DNA from: Allolobophora icterica
Lineage: Eukaryota > Annelida > Clitellata > Crassiclitellata > Lumbricidae
Length of the DNA stretch: 64,000 nt
Reading direction: 5' to 3'
Assembly: GCA_963556255.1 (NCBI GenBank)
Contig: OY744613.1
Location: 36,881,555 to 36,945,554, forward strand
Shown: in pieces, positions 1 to 11,005 of the stretch
Layout: each line of letters begins with the position of its first letter
Position numbering within the stretch: the first letter of the stretch is position 1
Program-made: the position numbers and the translations under genes
Notes under the pieces: generated by a model
Seen by the model: the letters and a program-made list of their open reading frames with translations, nothing else
Databases searched by the model: none
Told to the model about the DNA's origin: nothing

Positions 1-1000
1 CCACGCTTAACAGGAAATTGAAACGAAGCGCCAATTATTTTCATCAAAGCCCTGATGAAACTGTTGGATCAGAGTGGCCACGTGCATTGGCGGCGATCTT
101 CTTTGACAGATGGGGGGGGGGAACTTTAGAACTGATTTGGTCAAAAAAGAGTTTTGAACTGATCTGGCCAAAAAAGAAGTTTAGGAGGAGGAGCTGCTCA
201 GGCTGGGTTGTATAGGATTCCTGCAATTCCGGTGAGTTGGGAATGGGGGTGCACTCTCTATGTGGTTTGACATTTTATTCCATTAGTCTTTATCTATCAC
301 CCAAAGCAGTTACTATCTGTAGAGTCTTGCGCAGACTGGAGTCCGACTCAGATCACAAAGCGGTTGTCAGTCTGAAAATATGTTCACAATTTTCATTCGG
401 ATTGCGTCGTTCGGTGTCGACTTACTAAATGAGATGTTTAAAGACTTAAGTGCACCCAAAAGTTCGATGGTCCCAATGAAAAACGTCTGTCCCAATATAG
501 GCCTACTCAGGTCTCAAGGACTCCTATATTATTTCTCAGCTAATATAATGTTTGGGTTTAACATCTAAAGACTTTACAAGTATACAAAATATTCTGCTTT
601 GGAAACCACGAAACAGTAATTAGGTTTAAAGTTAGGCCTACACACGAAAGAAATGTAGGCCTAACCGTTGTAAAAACAGTAAGTGTTCATACAGTAAAGC
701 ACTTCAAAGTTCCATCGCCACTTTGCTAGCATGGAAATTTGTTTCTAGAAATAGAACTCGCATTTACTGTAGATCCAGCCAAAGATTTTAAATCTTTGGA
801 CCTAGCTACGGAATCGTTCGTCAAAATAATGATGCGACTGCTAACACTGTTTTTTTTCTCAAAAATATTGTTTCGCATGACATTGTCATATCGCTATTAC
901 ATTAACACGATACTTGAAACGTAAACACAATACGTTAACTGCCGAGACCATTGGTCCGAACATCATAGGCCTATATCACTCGTACAGTGTCTCACGCACG
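1..1000. other. No gene recognised
   Basis: I see no coding region with family resemblance here. A GGCGGCGATC end at about 89-98 resembles the terminal repeat of the small MITE at 34423-34639 and may be a decayed copy. AGGCCTA-type palindromes occur repeatedly. Confidence 0.5.
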
Positions 1001-1143
1001 TCGTGCCAAATGCTGTCTTGACAACGGAAGTAGGCGGAGTCGGACACATCTTCACTCCGGACACTATGTCGCATCACACCGGTCTTAATCACCCGAAACA
1101 CGGGCGGATCCAAGGGGGCCAATCCGGCCACGGCCCCCATTTT

Positions 1144-1208
1144 ATATTTACACAGTACGTGGCCCCATCACAAAGTAGATCTTACAGTAGACTAGCACCA
1201 GCAAAGCA
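1144..1208 (+). repeat. Dispersed repeat Y, copy 1
   Basis: This stretch, starting ATATTTACACAGTACGTGG and ending near ACTAGCACCAGCAAAG, recurs at 2395-2432 and 2814-2841, where the second copy is split by the MITE at 2455-2794. It does not encode anything I recognise. Confidence 0.6.
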
Positions 1209-1361
1209 GGATCCGTACTGTGAGTGGAACGACAAGATTAACGAATTAAACAAAATTGTTTTAAGGGCATATACCTATTATAAATTACACAAATTAGCAC
1301 ACAACTCTCTTACTAAACGTAAAAAATTATCTTCCCCCACCCCATATCAGCTTCTCCATAC

Positions 1362-1438
<77 letters not shown>
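1362..1438 (+). repeat. (TCAA)n microsatellite
   Basis: About 19 uninterrupted TCAA units. It reads as Ile-Asn-Gln-Ser repeats in one frame, but the surrounding open frame (1003-1539) has no other support and is not called as a gene. Confidence 0.95.
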
Positions 1439-1439
<1 letters not shown>

Positions 1440-1539
1440 TTCGTTTAATTCAACAAATGCAGTTGACAATAACGCAACAGATTACAGAAGCACAATAATA
1501 ATAAAATGGCTTAGAGGAGAGAATAAAGGGTGGTGTTAA

Positions 1540-2100
1540 TTAGTACGCATCTTTGAACAAAACACGAGGAATAAAATTACATTTATCTTTAGCTGGAAGG
1601 GTAAAATTGTGAGTTCTTGTCCTTAAGTCGTAGTTATTTTGTCGTGGGGGAGGAAAAATACCACGAAGAACATGGTAAGGCAGGCAACAGATTCTTTTAA
1701 ATAAGCCAGCATCTGCAGCATGAATCATGTTATCCAAACTTGGGATGGAGGGCAGAAGGAAACCTCTGCGCATGGTTCGATGTAACATGCGTTCTAACCT
1801 ATCCCTATCATATTTGCTGGTAAAGGCGTACAAAAGGTGAGAAATAGGGGTAGCCCTTGGTTCGATGTAACATGCGTTCTAACCTATCCCTATCATATTT
1901 GCTGGTAAAAGCCCACCAGGCCGGAGAGGCGTACAAAAGGTGAGAAATAGGGGTAGCCCTTGTTACATCATGCAAAGCCTGAGGGGACAGACCATGGTCT
2001 CTCAATACCCTGAGCGCGTACAGGTTGGAGGAACTTGATGTCAGGACTTTGTCAACATGTTTAGACATGCTGAGGTTTGGAGGTTCAGCAACGTACATTT
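1540..2100 (-). pseudogene. LINE-A 3' fragment (reverse transcriptase C-terminus)
   Basis: Minus-strand frames encode the C-terminal part of a non-LTR retrotransposon reverse transcriptase: LYALRVLRDHGLS, then [20 protein letters not shown], then LRGIFPPPRQNNYDLRTRTH and a stop at 1540. The same series of motifs recurs in better copies at 54080-55160 and 55524-55812. An 85-bp segment (1774-1858) is tandemly duplicated at 1859-1960, the second copy with an extra 17 bp or so, which breaks the frame. The copy is truncated at its 5' end and non-functional. Confidence 0.8.
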
Positions 2101-2454
2101 AACTAGGACTTTTCGTTTGGGGGAGGGGCTTAAGCCTTGAGCATGGCAACAAGAATAGGCCTTGTGTTCATATGAATTTTTAGCCGTAAGTATACAACGG
2201 TTTGATTTATTTAGGGGGGCTTCAGCTTCGTTTTGGGGGCTTAAGCACCCCAAGCCAACGCTAGTTACGTCCCTGTTCATACTCAGCAGTCAGCAATCTG
2301 CTTACCTCCGATCAGCAATTATCACGACCCTGCTCGTATCGTATGATCTTCTGAAGCTTCAACCGTTTTGTTGGCGCACCTGCTTTTAGCTCATGATATT
2401 TACACAGGACGTGGCCCTATCACAAAGTAGATTAAACTGTACACTACTATAATT

Positions 2455-2794
2455 CATAGGCGTAGCTACATTAAGGCAAGAGGCATTTGCCTCCTCTTGG
2501 TTTTTTAGATTTCAAAATTTTCCTTTGGTTATAGTCCTGTATCCCGAAGTACAGCGCATTAGAGGTGGATGTTGCCTCCTCTTGCAGTGTTTAATCTAGA
2601 GGGGAAATTCGTATAGAAGAGTTTTAAAAAAGGTCATCAACTTTTTTGGATGAAATTTGAAAAAGTCCGAAATTCTCTGTGGAAGAAATTCCCCAAAAAG
2701 GTCATGAAATTTTCTGTATAAGAAATTCCGTAGTTCTCATTTTTTGACAAGCAGTATTTGCCTCCTCTTGAATTGAAGTCTGGCTACGCTCCTG
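2455..2794 (+). mobile_element. hAT-like MITE, copy 1
   Basis: The ends are CATAGGCGTAGCTAC and, as reverse complement of the right end, CAGGAGCGTAGCCAGAC. They are flanked by an 8-bp target duplication CTATAATT (2447-2454 and 2795-2802). No coding capacity is seen. A shorter copy with the same two ends and its own 8-bp duplication lies at 29379-29604. The 8-bp duplication and CA start suggest hAT mobilisation; this is inference. Confidence 0.75.
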
Positions 2795-3013
2795 CTATAA
2801 TTATATAGGCTTCATCTTACAGCAGACTAGCACCAGCAAAGTCTGGAAAAATAGGCCTACATTTGAGGTCTAGGGCTGCCAACCGCCCCGGATTCGCCTG
2901 CATGGACAGTCCAGAAATCGGTCCTGCGCGTCCCGTGTCCCGAATTCATCCAACATTGTCCCGGAATTTGCCAACTTGGTGTAAATATCCAATCTGCAGT
3001 ATGCATGCATGTA

Positions 3014-4543
3014 CACTGTGAGCCATAAAAAACCGGGCCACTTTAAGTTTAGCTATATCGCGGTCGGTATTTTAATTTTTTTTATAGTTTTTGTGTCGTT
3101 TGAAAGAAAAATTAAATCTCTACGATTTACTTATTTACTTGCGCGGATGACGTCATATCCGTTTCGCAGCATAATGTAAATAAAGTTGATGGTTGAAAAT
3201 TTGAGTTAAAATTTTAAAATGTTGAGTTTTGAGGATAAAATTTTAATTAAAAATCTGCGGGAATGCAAAAATTATTCTTCTAGACGATTAATTAAGGAGT
3301 TTCCGAACAAGAATTGGAAAAGAAAAACATTAGATGACTTTCTGCGAAAGTTGAGAACTACCGGTTCAGTTGAACGCGCTGCGGGAAGTGGTCGGCCAAA
3401 ATCGTCGCGAACTGAAGATAATATCGCCGCCGTCAATGAATTGGTTCAGAGCCAGGAAGACAAGCCTAAAACACATCTTTCAACCAGACAAATCGCGAGA
3501 GAGCTGAATCTTACACAAACGACGGTCAGACGCATTATTCATAACGATTTGGAACTGAAATGCTTAAAAAGACGACGGGCTCAGGAACTGACCACCGCTA
3601 ATCGTCAATCTCGTTTGGTACGAACTAGACAATTGCTGCAGCGTTTCTCAGTATCGGATGTCGGTTTCATTTTCTTCACTGATGAAAAGTTATTTACAGT
3701 TGCTGCGCCGTCAAACACTCAAAACGATCGTCTTTATGTGCCTCGTTCAGTGTCAAAGAAACAGATTTCATCAGACCGTCTGTTGCGTACCAAGACAACA
3801 TTCAGCAAGTCGCTCATGGTTTCCGTGGGAATTTCGAAACTCGGTCGCACAGAGGTTATATTCGTTGACCCGGGAGCCAAAATCAATGGCCAATATTATC
3901 GAGACGTGATGCTAGCACAACATTTGTTGCCACAAATGCGCCACATTGCTGGCGACATGTTCATTTTCCAACAAGATTCAGCTCCGGCGCATCGGGCTCG
4001 TGAAACAATTGAGTATCTGTCTCGCAATGCACCATACTTCATAGGGCCAGAGATGTGGCCACCCAATTCGCCTGACCTAAATCCACTCGATTATTCCATC
4101 TGGTCCATTATGGAACAGCGCGTGTACCAACAGCGCATTCAGAACACTGATGAACTTCGGCAGTGTCTCGTATCCGTCTGGAACGATCTGGAACAACATC
4201 TTATTGACACTGCAATTGATCAGTGGCGACGTCGCTTGGCAAAATGTGTACGTGAAAAAGGAAGTCATTTTGAACACAAACTTTAAACAAATAAAGGCAC
4301 TGAAGAATTGTTTGCATTTAAGTAGTAAAAATGCAGCATTTATCGATTCTCACGTGTTTTTTAGTGTCTTCAGTTTCGCAAGATAAGTTTAGCATACATG
4401 TAGGACTAAATCGATAATGTTTATTTCTGCTCTTTAGAGTATTGATTCCTGTTTAAAATAATGCAAAAAGTGTAAAAATCGATAAAGAAATGACAGAGAT
4501 ATAGCTAAACATAAAGTGTCCCGGTTTTTTATGGCTCACAGTG
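3014..4543 (+). mobile_element. Full-length Tc1/mariner transposon
   Basis: The 46-bp terminal inverted repeats at 3014-3059 and 4498-4543 start CACTGTGAGCCATAAAAAAC and match at 44 of 46 positions. Both ends are flanked by TA (3012-3013, 4544-4545), the mariner target duplication. The 1530-bp length is typical for an autonomous member. It encloses one uninterrupted transposase frame (3219-4286). Confidence 0.95.
3219..4286 (+). CDS. Mariner transposase (DD37D type)
   Basis: The 355-residue protein would cut and paste its own element through a DDE/D catalytic domain. The N-terminal third carries paired helix-turn-helix features (TRQIARELNLTQTTVRRIIH around residues 90-110, preceded by a GRPKS linker) for binding the terminal repeats. 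The catalytic aspartates are in FFTDEKLF, QQDSAPAH and SPDLNPLDY. Thirty-seven residues separate the second and third aspartates, placing it in the DD37D class (the maT-like group), not DD34D mariner or DD34E Tc1. The start ATG lies about 160 nt inside the left repeat and the frame has no break, so the copy could still be active. A poly-A signal-like AATAAA sits just after the stop. Confidence 0.93.
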   Translation: MLSFEDKILIKNLRECKNYSSRRLIKEFPNKNWKRKTLDDFLRKLRTTGSVERAAGSGRPKSSRTEDNIAAVNELVQSQEDKPKTHLSTRQIARELNLTQTTVRRIIHNDLELKCLKRRRAQELTTANRQSRLVRTRQLLQRFSVSDVGFIFFTDEKLFTVAAPSNTQNDRLYVPRSVSKKQISSDRLLRTKTTFSKSLMVSVGISKLGRTEVIFVDPGAKINGQYYRDVMLAQHLLPQMRHIAGDMFIFQQDSAPAHRARETIEYLSRNAPYFIGPEMWPPNSPDLNPLDYSIWSIMEQRVYQQRIQNTDELRQCLVSVWNDLEQHLIDTAIDQWRRRLAKCVREKGSHFEHKL

Positions 4544-4545
4544 TA

Positions 4546-6276
4546 TATGAACTTTGCTCGTGCTTGGCCATAAGCTTGGTAGGATACTGGAATTTAATAA
4601 ACATTTTGCTCTTGAAGGTGATTCTGGCAAGTGTCAGATCCAAATTTACGCATATGATAACATTTCACTTCCTGCTAAAGATAATAGAAATTTTATTTCT
4701 CGTATCTTGTTTAATTGTTAACTTCATTTAGTATTCTTTGAAATTAATTTTACTTGACTTTTATATGTACCCTAATGCGCAGTGTCATTTGGTTTTTGAA
4801 TAAACGAATATAATTATGCTAGTTTTCATGCTAAAAGTGTTAAGTTACATGCAGAGGCGTAGGCCCTAGCTAGGGGTACAGAGGGTATGTGTCCTCTGGC
4901 GCCAAAGGAAGGGGCCCAAAAATGAGGGTTAAAATAAATAATTTTACTCTTAATTTTGGTGCAATTTTAACTAATTTATCCGAAATAAATTTTTATAAGA
5001 TTTAATTTTAGCGCCCAAAAAATATCCAGTTATATCCTCATTACTTAGGTATGATTTTGTTGCCCCACTGAGCACTAAGGGGCACTGCTATAAAAAATCG
5101 CTTTCTCGTTAAAACTGCTATTGGGGTACGGAGATGAGCAATTGCTATTACTCGTTGGAAGGCTAATGAAATACTTAGCTATGCCACCGGTTTGATTCCG
5201 ACTGAACCTGTGTCAACTTAACCCTGTGTCGAGAATTTACTGATTCGCTTCTCGTAAATCTGAAATGAATGACCTCCTATAGAGCCTGTCACATGGAAGG
5301 TGCAAGGGGTGCAGAGGGCATGGACACGAGTCCCCTGCACCCCCTAGCTACTTGTTACATTACTTTCAGGTGATGCGCTGAAGATTGAGATGAAATCGAA
5401 CGACCAGACATCCACAGCTGCTGCAATCGTCACAGTTGCCACGACGACACTCGCAGCAACTGCAGCAGCAGCACTGGTCCTGAACAAGATCATGAAATAA
5501 TTTCCTTTTTCTAGGTAGTCACGACCTTCCAGCATTTGACAGTCAGGGACCGATTAACGGAAGGTTCAACGAATAGAGCTGTCTGCTAAGATGTCGTCCA
5601 TCAATTGCCTATTTTGAAATTCCAGTCATTTAGTCAATTCACTCCAGGCATAATAATTTCAATTTTCATTAGGAACCGAAATACTTGACTCAATAGGCGA
5701 TGTCTCATAGAATGATGTTGATTGAATGACCGATTATAAGATGTGAAGACCGAGCACCAACCATTTAGAGATCAAACACACCCGGTTTTGCCGTCAGAGG
5801 CGGGCTACAGACATAGGCCTACGCAAAATGACGAGTCTCAGTTATTTATAGGCCTACAAAAACCAATCCATTATAATGCGTTACACTGCTGTTATAGGTC
5901 CAATGGTCCATACTATTTGGCGGTGAATGCACTTTGGCACAGAGGAAATTGCTTTCGCAAAATAAAGTCGTCTAGAAGCATAGTAGGCCTAATAACGAGA
6001 CCTAATAAAGACAAACTATAGGCCTGGCCTACTCAATAGGCCTAATAGCTTTTCTGTTTGATGCAACAAGTGTAGAATGAATAACCAAATCCCCATATTT
6101 TGGACAAGTTTACGCCAGTGCTTGTAAATGTAATTGTTACGAACTTACGATAGATAGGCCTATTAATGATGTTAAGGTCAATTTCCAACACTTATTGTTA
6201 ACAATTATTATTTACCGAAAATTACAGCCATGTTCGGTAGGCCTAATGTCTGAAATTTTTCATGGGACAGACTGTC
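4546..6276. other. No gene recognised; AT-rich with MITE-like fragments
   Basis: About 1.7 kb without a recognised gene. The segment at 4850-5340 holds GGCGTAGGCCCTAGCTAGG near one end and CACCCCCTAGCTAC near the other, which look like termini of small transposons, but I could not pair them confidently. AGGCCTA motifs cluster between 5810 and 6245. Confidence 0.5.
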
Positions 6277-6726
6277 TACACTAGCGAGCAAAATTGTGGA
6301 AACACCTACCAATTTGCATATTTTGCTATATAAAGTCATAGTTATGAAGGCAGAAACATGCTCAATTTATGTTTTTATTGAGTTGATTTATTTTACGAAT
6401 ATTTAGTTCATTTATTTGACAAATATTTCATTTATTTGACAATTGTTGATATTATTTATAGGTAATACTGATGGTTGAGTGTAGGCTACATGTACGGTAC
6501 ATGTAATCTCTTAGTAACGTGTTGGATATCCTTTTGCCTGAATTACAGCTTGACACATTCTTGACATGCTGTCTACAAGTTTCTGAAGGTCTGTAGGTGA
6601 TATGATATGAAACCATGAGTGAATTACTGCCGCAATCAGTTCCCGTTTCTTTGATGGTCTCTTGCCAGCCACCGCCCTCTTCAATCTGGCCCAGAGGTTT
6701 TCAATGGGGTTGAGATCTGGGCTGTT
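6277..6726 (-). mobile_element. Tc1-like transposon, 3'-terminal fragment
   Basis: The segment begins with TACACTAGCGAGCAAAATTG followed by GTGGAAACACCT, which resembles a Tc1/Tc3 terminal repeat. It continues into the C-terminal transposase coding sequence read on the minus strand. The 5' two thirds of the element are missing upstream of 6726. Confidence 0.75.
6511..6726 (-). pseudogene. Tc1-like transposase C-terminus (DD34E family)
   Basis: Seventy-two codons remain open to a TAA at 6511-6513. They begin NSPDLNPIENLWARLK, the last catalytic Asp/Glu block of Tc1-family transposases, and end VIQAKGYPTRY. The N-terminal DNA-binding domain and first two catalytic residues are absent, so the copy is dead, but this part has no frameshift and may be fairly recent. 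Confidence 0.85.
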
Positions 6727-6885
6727 TCAAATAAGCGAACTATTCTTAGGCACAGATATTAGCCATATCACTTTCATAAGTCACACTTACAATCTTAGAG
6801 AATACCTAGACTCCTGGCAAAATGTCCATTTTAAGCCTCAGTGCATGGAGCCCATATTCCCGTATACGACCCATATAGCGCCCAT

Positions 6886-7135
6886 TATTATTTTTTTTTT
6901 GCCCCAAGGTACATATAATCCCTCGGGGACTTAGATATTAGACTATTTACTGTTGTTTCCAGAAAATCAGGCCTCGTACTCCGTAAAGTCGTTGAAAGTG
7001 CCGCGGAAAGCGATGGCATTATAGCGCTGAATACAGATGGAAAGGCGCTGGAAGAGGAACGTTCGTAACCTCTCGCGGCTCCCCAGAGATGACCGAGAGT
7101 CGCCGACCAACCTCTCGAAGGAAACTGGTCCCGGC
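6886..7135 (-). mobile_element. LINE-B 3' end, copy 1
   Basis: Read on the minus strand this encodes the end of the LINE-B protein ([19 protein letters not shown], then [18 protein letters not shown]). A 3' untranslated region with CCCCGAGGGATTATATGTACC and a T-rich (ATT) tail near 6886-6899 follows. It closely matches 31141-31380 on the plus strand. Heavily 5'-truncated. Confidence 0.85.
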
Positions 7136-7140
7136 GGCGT

Positions 7141-7572
<432 letters not shown>

Positions 7573-7582
7573 AAAGTTTTAT

Positions 7583-7616
7583 CTGGGACTAAGATTACTA
7601 GTAATCTTAATCCCAG
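7583..7616. repeat. Short palindrome
   Basis: CTGGGACTAAGATTAC pairs with GTAATCTTAATCCCAG (one mismatch) around a central TA. It lies between the microsatellite and a LINE-C 3' end. Function unknown. Confidence 0.8.
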
Positions 7617-7617
7617 G

Positions 7618-7810
7618 TTTTATATAGCGCCCCTTCAAGATTGCCTACTCAGGAGCACTCCCAGCCCAACCACGGTCGAACAACGCAGTTTAAAGAAACA
7701 GCTAGGGTGAAATGACCAATCGGTATTTGGCGGCGCTTAATTGGTAGGGATCGAGTCATGGGGGCTGCCACAGAGAAGGCACGGCGCTGCCGTATGGCGC
7801 TATTATAGGC
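7618..7810 (-). mobile_element. LINE-C (CR1/L2-like) 3' end
   Basis: The minus strand encodes RQRRAFSVAAPMTRSLP and ends VVRPWLGWECS with a stop, followed by the 3' signature GGGGCGCTATATAAA. The final codons and 3' end match those at 63935-63990. Only the last roughly 60 codons remain. Confidence 0.75.
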
Positions 7811-8640
7811 AGGGGGCGTAACTTTGGTCTGAAAAGTGGGGGTACCAATTTTTTTACATACATGAAGCAAGGCGGAGACTGCGATCTCTGGGAAGGCGCA
7901 ATAATAAAATATTGATTGGCATTGTTTAAAAAGTGGGGGTACGGTACCCGTCAGTCCAAAAAGTGGGGGTACGGGCACCCTCGTATCCCCACAAAGTACG
8001 CCTTACGGTTGTGTGACCCCCAATGTTTGTGGGCATACTGGCAGGGACAACAAATAACTCATGATTTGCAGTCATGTTTGTTCGGTATTACACGGCGCCA
8101 GACACCAAACAACGTCGCAGACTTTTTATATAGTCCGATTGATATATCTTTTACGAATAACATAGTAAATTAATCCAGACAGAAGGTTCGACATTTAGCC
8201 TAATTGAAAACAGGCGTGTGTTAGTTCGGGCAGAACTTCCATGATAATTTGTCTGTGATCTGGTGTAATATGCGTGGCATTCAGAATTAGGCCTACTTAT
8301 GAAATTACTAACTAGCCTAACATTTTCCAAGCCCTTAATTGTATATAATCTCCCGACTAGCTTACGCTCTTCCACCCAGGGGGCTTCCTGTAAAGGAATT
8401 GGATGGAAGAGTTGATTCGTTTTTGCGCAGGGCTGGGGAAGATTTGTGAGAAAATTTAACTGGAGTTTATTAAGAGCATCCAGTCCCCCATCACAGTCTT
8501 CACCAATTACTGTCTGCAAAGCACCTTCGTAACTGGCGTCAATTTTTGTTCTATTCACGCTTACAGCCTTACAGTGAAGTTCGTTATACCGTAATCGTAA
8601 TCTCCAAACTTCTAAGGTGCCAAGCACAGGGCACGAGCAA
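7811..8640. other. No confident gene
   Basis: A minus-strand open frame (8151-8627) is long but matches nothing I know and is not called. At 7808-8008 two GGGGCGTAAC/ACGCC-like ends may bound a small MITE. At 8586-8660 the minus strand carries the TTTGGAGATTACGATTACG tail typical of one LINE-C subgroup. Confidence 0.4.
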
Positions 8641-8644
8641 ATTC

Positions 8645-8771
8645 ATGAGGTTTTTAAAAAGAGTAGTCCAAATGAGGTCCGAGTCCGGTTACTAAGGGAT
8701 CCAGATCAAGAAAGGAGGAAGAGCAGATGTTAAGGCGGGTGTCGTTTAGGGCGAGAATTGGAAGGTAGAAG
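8645..8771 (+). repeat. Repeat X, left part
   Basis: This stretch contains AAGGCGGGTGTCGTTTAGGG and resumes at 11789 after the hAT insertion. The joined order matches 13930-14235 inside the palindromic-arm element, so this is a copy of the same interspersed sequence. Confidence 0.75.
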
Positions 8772-9249
8772 CAGTGGCGTAACAGCCATATAACGAGGGT
8801 GGACAATGTCCAGGGGCCCCCGAGGTCCAAAGGGCCCCCAAGCTCTTTTACTGCGCACCCTGTATCACATTCTGCTTTAAGGCCCTATTCTTTCATATTT
8901 TCAAGTACAAATTTTTAAATTTGGTTAATTGTTCCATCTGATGACATATTAGCCTACGGTGTTCAAAAGTGCCACAACAAGGCTATGTAGGTCTAAGCCT
9001 CTCTGCAGCCTGAACTAGCTTGTATATAATATTATATGACACGATACATGATATACAGAGCCATAGACGTATGTACGCTTGGTGTTTATCTAGATCACTG
9101 GGTTGCAGAGGTCGGGGTATATGACCCTGATCGACTGTGGGTGTCCACGAGCCAGTTTCTCCCTTTCAGGCGTCACCCACTGCATACATTTTAACGATAT
9201 ACGCATACCTCTCAGCTCCAGTGCTAAGAAATGCCTGAAATATCTGCCT

Positions 9250-9376
9250 AATTGTTCGTCTATCTTTCGCTCTCACTCGCTCACTCACTCGCTCGCTCTC
9301 TGTCGCTCTCTCGTTTTATCTCGCGCTGTCGCAGTCTTTCTGTCTGTCTCTCTCTCTCAATGTCTCTCTACAAGCC
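9250..9376 (+). repeat. CT-rich low-complexity tract
   Basis: Imperfect CTCT, CTCG and CACT units on the plus strand. The open frames across it are compositionally biased and not considered genes. Confidence 0.8.
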
Positions 9377-9898
9377 TTGTGGCCTATGCACACTACGCTG
9401 TCTACGTACGACTGCAGTCCATTCTTCATGCTCTTCAGCTTCACGTGAAAGTGCGTCTTTCTTGTTCAGAATACAGTCATGATTAGCTTACTTTTAAACA
9501 AAACACGACTTCTAATTAAATTTTTAATCGACGGCTACAAGAGACAGAGAATCTAAGACTCAACGCACAGTAAGGAACTTCTAAATTTAGACCTATCAGT
9601 TATTGTTTTGCTTTTTAAAGTAGGTAATCTGCTTCACCAATTCTATGCCTCCGGAGATCGGCCTATCAGTCCACCCATGTTTGGGGCCTCTGAAGATCAC
9701 TGCTTCGCATTACATAATCCCTATTGTAAAATCCTAGCTACGCCACTGATTAACGTTTTGTAATAAATTTCCTATCTGCTGCTACCAGACTTCTCTTCAT
9801 GGCATTTGGTGAACTGACTTACATGCGTGATTCATGGGAAACTATCATTACTACAACTACAGCAATCTCAGCTATTTGGAAAATTACACCGAATTTTA

Positions 9899-10033
9899 AG
9901 TCTTGTTGTCAAGACCTTAAACCTCCAGACCAAGACCAAGACTTTGAACCTCAAGATCAAGACCAAGACCAAGACTTTTAAAAACGAACTCGATTGCACT
10001 CGAGACCAAGACCTTGGCCTCGAGGACAAGTCT
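9899..10033 (+). mobile_element. Nested hAT-like MITE (hAT-3)
   Basis: A 135-bp insertion that begins AGTCTTGTTGTC and ends GGACAAGTCT, flanked by GAATTTTA (9891-9898 and 10034-10041). It is made mostly of CAAGACCAAGAC-type units. Its two ends match, in the opposite orientation, the ends of the element at 10159-10997, so both belong to one family. Confidence 0.8.
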
Positions 10034-10041
10034 GAATTTTA

Positions 10042-10158
10042 ATGCTATTCATTGCTGTTAAAAAGAGCCGAAGAGCGTACAAAGAAATTCTTTGATGAAC
10101 TGAACGGTGACGAACGTCTTCAAAATCCAGAAGTAGCTGTCAAGAGTCATGTATTTTC
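10042..10158 (+). pseudogene. hAT transposase fragment, part 1
   Basis: The frame encodes RAEERTKKFFDELNGDERLQ and then NPEVAVKSHVFS, which resembles the middle of ZMYM/TTF-type hAT transposases. It stops being transposase exactly at the insertion site of hAT-2 and resumes in the same frame at 11006. Confidence 0.7.
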
Positions 10159-10997
10159 CAGTCTTGTTGTCCTCGAGACCAAGGTCTTGGTCTCGAGTGC
10201 ACTCGAGTTCGTTTTTAAAAGTCTTGGTCTTGGTCTTGAGGTTCAAGGTCTTGGTCTTGGTCTTGAGGTTCAAGGTCTTGGTCTTGGTTTTGCAAGACAA
10301 AGACCAAGACTTTTGACAATATAAAGAGTCATTTAACGATACGCAAGGATTTTAATAATTTATCCAATAATTACTAATACAATTGCTTTAGTGTTTACAC
10401 GGTGTGAGTGAGGCTTTACTGTTGCTTTTGACATTTATTTTGACTTCCGGTTAGTTACCATGTAATGATTTCAAAACAGACTCACAATTTGTACATTTAC
10501 ATCCGGCACTTGAAAAGCTGCTCTGTGTGCCAGTGAATTCAGCACTGTAGAACGTATTTTTCACATGGTAGAATTTTTATGAGGACCCACAGGTCACGTC
10601 TTGGTCAGAAAATTCTGAGCGAATTGATTTTTATAAAATGCAACAGGCAAACGGAATAAGATTTCGCCCGAAGGACTTCTGTAAATACGAATTCGGAATT
10701 CTCTGCAGTCTGCATTTGGAATTGTTTTGTTTGAATAAAATAAAAGATTCATGTTTTAATTAAAATAGCGAGTAGTTTGACTTGACAGTTTTTTTTAGTA
10801 AGGAATAGAAATCTGGATATGATTGTGATTTTTGGGTATTGTTCTCGGTTTTGGTCTTGAGTTTCAAAGTCTTGGTCTTGGTCTTGAGGTTCAAGGTCTT
10901 GGTCTTGGTCTTGAGGTTCAAGGTCTTGGTCTCGAGGTTCAAGGTCTTGAGGTTCAAGGTCTTGGTCTTGAGGTTTAAGGTCTTGACAACAAGACTG
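10159..10997 (+). mobile_element. Nested hAT element 2 with minisatellite ends
   Basis: The ends CAGTCTTGTTGTC and GACAACAAGACTG are flanked by GTATTTTC (10151-10158 and 10998-11005). Both ends run into tandem CTTGGTCTTGAGGTTCAAGG units (10195-10310 and 10850-10985). The centre (10320-10845) shows no coding capacity. The insertion splits the transposase frame of hAT element 1. Confidence 0.85.
10850..10985 (+). repeat. CTTGGTCTTGAGGTTCAAGG minisatellite
   Basis: About six imperfect copies of a 21-24-bp unit. It is open in several frames (for example LNLKTKTKT on the minus strand) because of its composition. A related inverted block is at 10195-10310. Confidence 0.85.
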
Positions 10998-11005
10998 GTA
11001 TTTTC

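Noticed and set aside
1003..1539. 178-codon open frame with (INQS)n repeat
   Set aside because: The frame is kept open by the TCAA microsatellite, the rest has no family resemblance, and it crosses repeat Y.
8151..8627. 158-codon minus-strand frame
   Set aside because: No recognisable domain, no splice or codon support, and its 5' end overlaps a LINE tail. It may be chance in an AT-moderate region.
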